A stretch of DNA of 5,019 bases, from assembly GCA_021162905.1 (NCBI GenBank), contig JAGGXT010000260.1, positions 1 through 5,019 on the forward strand, given 5' to 3'. The translations under genes and the position numbers were made by a program. This stretch comes from Candidatus Odinarchaeota archaeon. GTDB taxonomy: Archaea; Asgardarchaeota; JAGGXT01. This document shows positions 1 through 5,019 of this stretch, piece by piece (positions within the stretch are counted from its first letter, which is position 1; each line of letters begins with the position of its first letter). Under the pieces are notes generated by a model. The model did not search any database. It was not told the DNA's origin and saw only the letters and a list, made by a program, of their open reading frames with translations.

Positions 1-222
1 CAATAGCTATAACTATTATAGTAATGGCTGCAATACTCCCTACTCCCGCATATAGATGATAGTTATTAATTGTAGGTAGGCTATCCTGAGATTTATTAAT
101 CCATCTCCGTCAGTATCTTGATTTAGTGGATCAAGATTGTTCTTCACTTCATAGCTATCAGTAAGTCCATCTTCGTCGGTATCAGCTTTTGTAGAGTTAG
201 TAAAATAAGTAAAATAAGTATT
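1..222 (-). pseudogene. Remnant of a calcium-binding-repeat (TSP3-like) surface protein with C-terminal membrane anchor, 5'-truncated and frameshifted
   Basis: Read on the minus strand, the frame open from about 222 to 43 encodes two acidic calcium-loop motifs, DTDEDGLTD and DTDGDGLIN, exactly 22 residues apart. This is the DxDxDG pattern of thrombospondin type 3 repeats, common in archaeal cell-surface proteins. The matching DNA is visible as near-identical 17-mers at 101-117 and 167-183. That frame ends at TAG (40-42). A shift by one missing base near 88-101 opens another frame that reads LPTINNYHLYAGVGSIAAI and then a run of Ile, Val, Thr and Ala to the window edge. This looks like a C-terminal transmembrane anchor. 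At the 5' side two stops (TAA TAA, 223-228) precede the repeat with no start codon between. A signal peptide and the bulk of the protein are therefore missing. I read it as the 3' relic of a secreted, membrane-anchored protein. What the lost part did cannot be told. Confidence 0.75.
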
Positions 223-285
223 TTATTACATAGGATATTCCTTAAACTCTAGTTTATTGGCTCAAAACAGACGTAAATCTTCTTT

Positions 286-723
286 TTATTTCCTTCGAGC
301 TTTGATGCAATACACGGTACCGCGAGTCCCGTATAAGGTTTTATCCCATAAACAACCGAACAATTTCCAATGAATATTACTTTGAGATAGTATGTAGAAT
401 TCTCTATGAAAATATCTTTTAGCGGCTCTATATTGGTTGAAGGATTTATAAATGTTATACTTTTTAGATGTTTTGCAAGTTATTAGATGCAAAGAGAGTA
501 GAGACACCATATCATTAATAGGATACGTATAGAATATATTCTCTACAGCAATTACATTAACGAAAAGCCTTTCTGAATCAAGCATTTTAAGCTTACTTCT
601 CACCGTAGTAATAATTGTTTCTATATCTTCTCTAAGTTGCTTTAAACTCAATTTTTCTATATTTCTTTTAAATTTGATAGGCACTTCTACACTTTCTGGT
701 GCAAAAAAGGTTATATACTTCAT
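286..723 (-). pseudogene. Open C-terminal piece of the broken RAD55-like ATPase (most of domain 2)
   Basis: This 145-residue open stretch begins at an internal Met codon, MKYITFFAPE, with no Shine-Dalgarno site. The same frame continues upstream without a stop into QSPIELLETISTFLKDEK, so the Met is internal to domain 2. The piece holds the alpha/beta core of the second RecA-like fold, including a Walker-B-like strand LFVNVIAVENIF in which the acidic Asp is replaced (VEN), and the family's typical ending SNIHWKL followed by YGTRGTVYCIKARR. The preceding part of domain 2 lies in two other frames, separated by lost bases near 877 and 778-780. It is unlikely to be a working gene by itself. Confidence 0.78.
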
Positions 724-936
724 TTTTTCATCTTTCAGAAAAGTTGAAATCGTTTCTAAAAGCTCAATTGGAGATTGCCCTTGCCGGGGATAATGAAAAT
801 TGGTATTCTATTTGTAGCACAGTTTTTTATAATTATGAATAATAACATATCAAATATCACTGATGATAAACTGTCACTTCTACTACAAATACATCTCCAA
901 ATCTTAGACCACCATTTATAATTTTATCCAGAGCTT

Positions 937-1419
937 TTATTCCTGTTTTAATAATGTTATTATTAACTTGAGGAGTTGAGTATTTTTTAAGAAAAGTAAG
1001 AAACTTTTTATATGGCATAACACGAGCACAAAACATTTGAATCTACCATCACTGAGAGAAAAAAGGTGCACCGAGAAATCTATTTTTTCTCCACGTAGTT
1101 TCTTAATTACAAGTTTTCTTAATATCCGCCCATGAAAAATTTCAAGATAAAGCTCCACTATAATATCGCAAATAAAATCAAACTGCGTCTGCTCCAGCTT
1201 TTCCTTAATGAAAACAATAGAAATTTCTTTTTTCTCGCGTTTTACTAAGTTAGGAAAATACCTTTCAAGAGAAAAGTCATCCTGAGGAAGACCCATAAGA
1301 ACCTTTAATTCGTCAATACTATCAATGATAAGGATCACTTTTTCACCTTTTTCTATCTCTTTATTTAAAACGCTTGTTGTATTTCTTATAAATTCAGGAA
1401 TATTAGCATAACTCACCAT
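937..1419 (-). pseudogene. Open middle piece of the broken RAD55-like ATPase (Walker B half of domain 1)
   Basis: An automatic caller would list this as a 160-residue hypothetical protein starting with ATG 1417-1419, but it has no ribosome binding site. Its first residues only make sense as continuation of the P-loop part upstream: deleting one T at 1410-1411 joins ...LSLKDYGE to YANIPEFIRN. It carries the Walker B strand (VILIIDSID, residues 28-36 of the piece) and the end of domain 1 up to about residue 129. Beyond the T4 run at 1030-1033 this frame is out of phase and turns into a hydrophobic string (CHIKSFLLFLKNTQLLKLII) that I regard as noise. The true continuation in the next frame is RVMPYKKFLTFLKKYSTPQV, leading into domain 2. 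Confidence 0.8.
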
Positions 1420-1711
1420 AATCTTTTAAACTTAGCATCCCACTAAGCTTAGTTAAATCAATTATAAAATCATCTAGATTGTACTTCCGCAGCCACGGAT
1501 TCTCTCTTTTAACTTGTTCAGGAGTAACACCAATAGTTAAGAAAATAGGAGAATGCCCCTAGACATAGCTTCTATCATTATTTCGATAGCCATTCTTGTT
1601 TTTCCAGTACCAGCATCCCCCTTTATCACTAGCGAACCTCTGTTTTCAAAAAGATATTCTAATAACGGTTCTGGTAAGTTTTTTTCTTTCACAAATAGTA
1701 ACAACCCTCAT

Positions 1712-1781
1712 TCAAAAACCTCAACCTACTTACAAACAGAAATACATTACTATAATAAAAATTTTAATTTATCGAAAATTA
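1712..1781 (-). other. Spacer between galK and the broken ATPase gene: weak terminator and promoter signals
   Basis: The 70 bases are about 80% A+T. On the minus strand galK ends in TGA followed at once by TAA. A T5 run at 1757-1761 follows about 20 bases later and could act as an archaeal oligo-T terminator. An overlapping TTTATTATA (1751-1759) lies about 40 bases before the ATPase ATG and could be its TATA box. A GAGGT site (1718-1722) lies just ahead of that ATG. I see no convincing hairpin. All assignments here are weak except the GAGGT site. Confidence 0.3.
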
Positions 1782-2969
1782 TCAAAAATCTTGGAAATTT
1801 GTTTCATGAATATTACCATAATTAACTCCTTGAGAGGGATCTGTTATAATGATCCTTGGCTCGATTTTAAACCTTTCCAAGTATAGTTTTTTAATTTTCA
1901 TGACAAAAGGTTCAATATTATCTTTTAAAACTAAATTTATAGTATTCCCACCAAGTCCAGCTCCAGTCAATCTTGAACCTATGACACCATCGATTCTATA
2001 TGCCATTTCTACCAAGAAATCCAATTCAGGAATGCTGACCTCATATAGTTCTGCACAACTTTTATGTCCTTCTAACATAATTTTTCTCAATAATTTCCAA
2101 TTCCCATTCTTGATAGCATCTTTTGCAATTAGTACTCTCTGATTTTCATATACTACATGTTCCACTCTTTTTCTTATTGTAGTCGGGAGTATGTCTTTTA
2201 TTTCTTGAAAGATATCGGGTGTTACATCTCTCAAAGCTTTTATTTTAAATTTGGTTTTTGAGTTTATAATTTCAACAGCTCTTTGGCATTCCATTTTTCT
2301 TACGTTTAGAATTTGTGATGCTTCATGCCTAACCATAGAATCAACAAGCACTATTTTTATGTCTTTACTTTTAAAAGGAATATGTTCATAATCCAAAGTT
2401 CTTGTATCAATAAAAAGTGCTGAATACTTTTTCCCTAAAACCGAAATAAATTGGTCCATGATTCCACATTGTATACCCAAGATATCATGTTCGGCCTCAT
2501 ACGTGATTTTAATCATTGTAAGTTGGTCCATTTTTAATTCAAAAATCTCTTTTATCAAACCTAATATGGAAACTTCTAAGGCTGCGGATGAGCTAAGGCC
2601 ACCACCAATTGGAACAGTGGAGTTTATGATAGCGTTAAAACCAGAAATTTCATAACCATGCCTCTTAAGTGCTAAAATAACACCTTTAATGTATTTTTCC
2701 CATCCAGCATTAGAATCTATATTGATGTTTTCCAATGAAAATTCCTTATAACTTTCCAAATTATATGAAAATACCCTAACTACGTTAGAATTATTTTTAG
2801 TCCCTACAGATGCTGTCACAAGAGATACTGCAGCAGGCATAACATATCCTTCATTATAATCAGTATGCTCACCTATAATGTTCGCTCTCCCCGGTGCTAT
2901 TGAGTAATAAAGTTCCTCCACAGTCCCAAAAACTTTCTCGTAGAAGATTTTAAAACTACTTATATTCAT
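1782..2969 (-). CDS. galK: Galactokinase (GHMP kinase family)
   Basis: A cytoplasmic kinase of 395 residues that phosphorylates alpha-galactose with ATP to galactose 1-phosphate, the entry step of the Leloir pathway. Motif 1 is PGRANIIGEHTDYNEGY (residues 26-42), the galactokinase signature; R28 and D37 are the expected catalytic Arg and a sugar-binding Asp. Motif 2, PIGGGLSSSAAL (120-131), is the ATP phosphate loop. GIQCGIMDQF (165-174) carries the catalytic base D172. Motif 3 is GSRLTGAGLGG (331-341). The sugar-contacting segment usually written SxYNxRR reads SQILNVRKMEC (218-228), so the Tyr is absent. The protein is longer than the roughly 350-residue archaeal and Thermotoga enzymes: it has about 18 extra N-terminal residues, as in bacterial GalK, and a tail of about 15 residues after DPSQGV. 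ATG 2969 is supported by GGAGGT (2976-2981), six bases upstream and inside the end of galT. The gene starts 2 bases after the galT stop, so translational coupling is likely. Confidence 0.97.
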   Translation of the reverse strand: MNISSFKIFYEKVFGTVEELYYSIAPGRANIIGEHTDYNEGYVMPAAVSLVTASVGTKNNSNVVRVFSYNLESYKEFSLENINIDSNAGWEKYIKGVILALKRHGYEISGFNAIINSTVPIGGGLSSSAALEVSILGLIKEIFELKMDQLTMIKITYEAEHDILGIQCGIMDQFISVLGKKYSALFIDTRTLDYEHIPFKSKDIKIVLVDSMVRHEASQILNVRKMECQRAVEIINSKTKFKIKALRDVTPDIFQEIKDILPTTIRKRVEHVVYENQRVLIAKDAIKNGNWKLLRKIMLEGHKSCAELYEVSIPELDFLVEMAYRIDGVIGSRLTGAGLGGNTINLVLKDNIEPFVMKIKKLYLERFKIEPRIIITDPSQGVNYGNIHETNFQDF

Positions 2970-2971
2970 AA

Positions 2972-3934
2972 CTATACCTCCACGTTTATATTACGCAAAT
3001 TCTCAGCATACTCCTCTGGACTTGAAGGATTTATAAATGTGCCAGCGCCTATCTCAACACCAGCAAGGTACTTGATTTTATCTTTTGCTCTATGAAGCGG
3101 ATAAAATTCTATATGAAAATGATAAAATGGATAGTCCCCTGAGTTTACTGGCGACTGATGGAATACCATCATATATGGTAATTTGAATCCAAAAACCTTA
3201 TCGTATTTCATTCTGATAACCTTTAATGCCTTAGCAAAATCAACAATTTCACTATTATTCATCTGGAGTATGTTCTGGAAGTGGCGTTTTGGATAAATAT
3301 GAGTTTCAAGTGGTAAATGTGCCCAATATGGTACAAAAATTAGGAAATTCTGATTTTCATAAACTATAAGCTCGGGATGTTGATCTTTAAACCAATTAAT
3401 TATTTTGCAAAAAATGCATGATCCAAACGATTCAAAAAATCTTCTACTCGCAGCTATCTCCTTCTCTATTAGCGGAGGTATATAGGGAAATGCGTAAATC
3501 TGGCAATGAGGATGTTCCAATGTAACACCAATTAACTTTCCTCTATTCTCAAAAATGAAGACATACTTTATAAATGGATCTTTACTAAGCTGCTGATAAC
3601 AATTCTGCCATGTTTTTATTATTTTCACAATATGATTTATATCAAATTCATGTAACTCTACATCATGCTCAGGGGAATATATTACAACCTTACATTGACC
3701 ATAATTGGTAGCCTTTTTTGTTAAACTGTCAAGCTCTTCGACCTTAAAAGCACCAACATTTGAGAGAGAAGCATATTTATTGTCTAATACAAGCACATCC
3801 CACTTATCATCCTTCACTTCAGGAGCTCCTGGACAGAAAGGACAAAAATTCTTCGGCAGCACGGGTCTTTTCATGCGATGGGGAGCAATTATTACCCACT
3901 CTTGCCTAGTCGGATCCCAACGCAATTCGCCCAA
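2972..3934 (-). CDS. galT: Galactose-1-phosphate uridylyltransferase (HIT superfamily)
   Basis: A cytoplasmic enzyme of 320 residues that exchanges UMP between UDP-glucose and galactose 1-phosphate, giving UDP-galactose and glucose 1-phosphate. The N-terminal half opens with RWDPTRQEWVIIAPHR (5-20), the normal start of the family. It has the zinc-type pair CPFC (31-34), SPEHDVEL (87-94) and the active-site HPHCQIYA (141-148), where H143 should be the uridylylated nucleophile. The family usually has Gly where C144 stands. The C-terminal half has a second pair CIFC (173-176), LETHIYPKRH (209-218), FHQSPVNSG (258-266) and HFHIEFYPL (272-280). The start is TTG 3934: the codon immediately before it is an in-frame TAA, and GGTGAT (3939-3944) lies four bases upstream. 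A later TTG at 3925 is possible but would cut into the conserved start. It is the first gene of the galTK operon, with a TATA box at 3979-3986. Confidence 0.95.
   Translation of the reverse strand: MGELRWDPTRQEWVIIAPHRMKRPVLPKNFCPFCPGAPEVKDDKWDVLVLDNKYASLSNVGAFKVEELDSLTKKATNYGQCKVVIYSPEHDVELHEFDINHIVKIIKTWQNCYQQLSKDPFIKYVFIFENRGKLIGVTLEHPHCQIYAFPYIPPLIEKEIAASRRFFESFGSCIFCKIINWFKDQHPELIVYENQNFLIFVPYWAHLPLETHIYPKRHFQNILQMNNSEIVDFAKALKVIRMKYDKVFGFKLPYMMVFHQSPVNSGDYPFYHFHIEFYPLHRAKDKIKYLAGVEIGAGTFINPSSPEEYAENLRNINVEV
2976..2981 (-). promoter_or_regulatory. galK ribosome binding site inside the 3' end of galT
   Basis: GGAGGT lies in the last codons of galT (the GVal-Glu-Val end) and six bases ahead of ATG 2969. 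Ribosomes finishing galT at TAG 2972-2974 sit on the galK start, which fits coupled translation at matched levels. Confidence 0.85.
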
Positions 3935-3938
3935 TTAC

Positions 3939-3944
3939 ATCACC
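3939..3944 (-). promoter_or_regulatory. Ribosome binding site deciding the TTG start of galT
   Basis: GGTGAT on the minus strand matches part of the anti-Shine-Dalgarno complement GGAGGTGAT and ends four bases before TTG 3934. It overlaps an ATG (3938-3940) that is followed at once by TAA (3935-3937) in the same frame as galT. Translation of galT therefore cannot begin at that ATG and must use the TTG. Confidence 0.6.
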
Positions 3945-3978
3945 AATATATTCTTCTACTTGATTTTTGGTCTTTAGT

Positions 3979-3986
3979 TATATAAA
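3979..3986 (-). promoter_or_regulatory. Probable TATA box of the galTK operon
   Basis: TTTATATA on the minus strand, preceded by GCAAA, is a near-consensus archaeal box A. It is centred about 48 bases upstream of the galT TTG. With the usual TATA-to-start distance of about 25 bases, transcription would begin near 3957, leaving a leader of a little over 20 bases that includes the GGTGAT site. If the host were bacterial the element would have to be reinterpreted; no convincing paired -35/-10 set is seen. Confidence 0.5.
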
Positions 3987-4009
3987 TTTGCAAAAAATTT
4001 ATCACCTAA

Positions 4010-4017
4010 TTTTATAC
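4010..4017 (+). promoter_or_regulatory. Possible TATA box of the EamA transporter gene
   Basis: TTTTATAC on the plus strand is about 43 bases upstream of ATG 4057. Transcription starting about 25 bases downstream would give a leader of about 18 bases beginning just before the AGGAGG site. The match is weaker than the galT box, and the region is AT-rich enough for chance hits. Confidence 0.35.
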
Positions 4018-4042
4018 CTCAGTTGTGAACCGAAAATCAAAA

Positions 4043-4048
4043 AGGAGG
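4043..4048 (+). promoter_or_regulatory. Ribosome binding site deciding the EamA start
   Basis: A perfect AGGAGG sits eight bases before ATG 4057. It shows that the reading frame, which is open back to ATG 3967, really starts at 4057. The extra 30 residues would run through both promoter elements and have no family counterpart. Confidence 0.85.
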
Positions 4049-4056
4049 AAAAACTG

Positions 4057-4956
4057 ATGATAATACTGGGTTTCATCGCTGCATTACTCACAGCTTTTGT
4101 ATGGGGATTTGCATCGGTTTTAACAAAAATTGTTTTCTCAAAAGGAGCCAATCCCTTAGAATATAATGCCATACGAGCTTTTCCAGTCTTCTTATTCATG
4201 TTATCACTTGTAATTGTAATGGGATATTTAAACGATTTTCTTTCAATAAACTTGTATGTGATTCTTATTTTGCTAGTGGTCACATTTTTGGGAATATTTT
4301 TAGGTGACACTTTGTATTTTTTTGGTATTCGAGATTGCGGGGTGACCATTGCTGTCCCTATTGCATATACTTATCCGTTTTTTGCATATGTATTCGCTTA
4401 TTTTTTAGTGGGTGAGACTCCAACAATTTGGATAATTATAGCTGGCTTTCTAATTTCACTTGGTATTTATTTGCTTTCAAAATCTTCAAACAATAGTGGT
4501 ATAGCTGATCCAAAGAAATTTAAAAGAGGTATTCTTTTCACTATAACGTCTGCAATATCGTTTGGGCTGGGAACAACAATAGCAAAAATTGCCTTATTAT
4601 CAACTACTGCAATAGTGGCAGCTACTTATAGATTGCTACTATTGGGATTATTACTATTGCCTTACCTTACAATACAGCACAATAGAATCAAACAATTCTC
4701 TAAAAGGGAAATAATGTTCATGATAATAGTCGGGATAATTGGAACTGGAGTTGGTGGGTTATTCTATTTTACCGCATTAGAAATAATAGGCGTTTCAATA
4801 ACTTCAACAATAGCTGCAACATCGCCTTTTCATTCAGCATTATTTGCTACAATAATTCTTAAGGAAAATATTACTAGGGAAAAAGTAATCGGAATGACTC
4901 TAACTGTTGGAGGCACATTGCTTATTTTACTGCAAGTGTTTTGCTTTATTCCTTAA
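4057..4956 (+). CDS. EamA-domain (DMT superfamily) membrane transporter
   Basis: A very hydrophobic protein of 299 residues with the ten-helix plan of the drug/metabolite transporter superfamily: two EamA repeats of five helices each, about residues 2-141 and 156-295, joined by a polar, charged loop (SKSSNNSGIADPKKFKR, 141-157). Repeat 1 opens with LLTAFVWGFASVLTKIVFSK and repeat 2 with the matching ITSAISFGLGTTIAKIAL. Each repeat ends in the same way: a Glu after the fourth helix (VGE at 118-120, LKE at 268-270), then a last helix with the G-ISLGIYLL or GGTLLILL pattern. No signal peptide beyond the first helix is expected. Family members move small metabolites such as amino acids, nucleotide sugars or drugs, and the substrate here cannot be read from sequence. 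It is transcribed away from galT across a shared region of about 120 bp, so a link to sugar metabolism is possible but unproven. The gene is intact. Confidence 0.93.
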   Translation: MIILGFIAALLTAFVWGFASVLTKIVFSKGANPLEYNAIRAFPVFLFMLSLVIVMGYLNDFLSINLYVILILLVVTFLGIFLGDTLYFFGIRDCGVTIAVPIAYTYPFFAYVFAYFLVGETPTIWIIIAGFLISLGIYLLSKSSNNSGIADPKKFKRGILFTITSAISFGLGTTIAKIALLSTTAIVAATYRLLLLGLLLLPYLTIQHNRIKQFSKREIMFMIIVGIIGTGVGGLFYFTALEIIGVSITSTIAATSPFHSALFATIILKENITREKVIGMTLTVGGTLLILLQVFCFIP

Positions 4957-5019
4957 ATTTAATATCAATTTCTTCTTGCTAAATTTTCATAACTCTCCTT
5001 ATTTCTCTATATATTAACA
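4957..5019. other. Right-edge stretch with no supportable gene
   Basis: The 63 bases after the transporter stop are AT-rich. A pyrimidine run (TTTCTTCTT, about 4969-4977) could help end the plus-strand transcript, without a hairpin. On the minus strand AAGGAG (4995-5000) precedes ATG 4988-4990, but the frame reads only Met-Lys-Ile before TAG. Confidence 0.3.

Larger units (their letters stand above)
286..1711 (-). pseudogene. Tandem RAD55/KaiC-like P-loop ATPase, broken by six single-base frameshifts
   Basis: Six one-base corrections turn this stretch into one frame of about 475 codons, from ATG 1711 to TAA 286-288, with no remaining internal stop. Apparent lesions are an extra A in the A7 run (1679-1685), a lost G (1556-1559), an extra T (1410-1411), a lost T (1030-1033), a lost G (about 877) and a lost G (778-780). 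Domain 1 has LPEPLLEYLFENRGSLVIK, Walker A GDAGTGKT (1597-1620), TIGVTPEQVKREN, Walker B VILIIDSID (1321-1338) and a closing LRGEKIDF...LFSLSDGRFK. Domain 2 starts with TGIKALDKIINGGL (905-946), the usual entry motif of RAD55/KaiC RecA-like domains, and ends with SNIHWKL...YGTRGTVYCIKARR. Such proteins are archaeal cytoplasmic ATPases of mostly unknown, probably regulatory role; GvpD is a related P-loop protein. The ATG has a GAGGT site (1718-1722) six bases upstream. A GTG at 1690-1692 would avoid the first frameshift but lacks such a site. Confidence 0.85.

Noticed and set aside
1679..1685. A7 run as a programmed frameshift site (A AAA AAC heptamer) in the ATPase gene
   Set aside because: From the ATG 1711 frame the shift needed is +1 (one base skipped), not the -1 slip that such a heptamer supports, and five more breaks follow downstream.
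1741..1781. AT-rich inverted segments between galK and the ATPase relic as a hairpin, origin or attachment site
   Set aside because: The A/T runs give only short, imperfect pairing expected from base composition; no repeated motif cluster or integrase gene is nearby.
1553..1886. Plus-strand open frames opposite the ATPase relic and the end of galK
   Set aside because: They lie antisense to regions with recognisable protein motifs, have no ribosome sites and show no family features.
3967..4056. 30-residue N-terminal extension of the EamA protein
   Set aside because: It runs through the intergenic promoter elements and the AGGAGG site. The family starts with its first helix, which begins at ATG 4057.
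4002..4349. Minus-strand open frame opposite the transporter gene
   Set aside because: It is a shadow of the EamA coding strand, and its composition mirrors the hydrophobic codons of the real gene.
4979..4990. Minus-strand AAGGAG plus ATG AAA ATT TAG as a small gene or leader peptide
   Set aside because: It encodes three residues only, and nothing downstream in the frame resembles a gene because it runs into the transporter's antisense strand.

Overview
This AT-rich 5.0-kb window most likely comes from an archaeon, probably a thermophile of the Thermoproteota or a relative. The evidence is a two-domain RAD55/KaiC-like ATPase relic, a calcium-repeat surface-protein relic with a C-terminal membrane anchor, TATA-like boxes at about the archaeal distance from the starts, and strong GGAGG-type ribosome binding sites. 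The taxonomy is inference; no rRNA, tRNA or other clade marker is present.

The left third (1-1711, minus strand) holds decayed genes. At the edge is a fragment of a thrombospondin-type-3-like surface protein with a C-terminal transmembrane anchor. It has no start and carries a frameshift. Next to it is a full-length but broken gene for a tandem RecA-like (RAD55/KaiC) ATPase. Read in one frame it makes no sense, but correcting six single-base indels, nearly all in short homopolymers, restores one frame of about 475 codons from ATG 1711 to TAA 286. It has a good Walker A and B in domain 1 and a degenerate P-loop in domain 2. The open stretches at 286-723 and 937-1419 are pieces of this one gene.

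The centre (1782-3934, minus strand) is an intact galT-galK operon. Galactose-1-phosphate uridylyltransferase (TTG start) is followed after 2 bases by galactokinase, whose ribosome binding site lies inside the end of galT. Together they run the first two steps of the Leloir pathway: galactose to galactose 1-phosphate, then exchange with UDP-glucose to give UDP-galactose and glucose 1-phosphate. No UDP-glucose 4-epimerase gene is in the window.

The right part (4057-4956, plus strand) is an intact EamA/DMT-family ten-helix membrane transporter, transcribed divergently from galT. A roughly 120-bp intergenic region carries one TATA-like box for each direction. The last 63 bases have no supportable gene.

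I saw no CRISPR array, insertion sequence, RNA gene or defence system. The most notable signal is the sharp border between the frameshift-riddled left third and the intact genes to its right.
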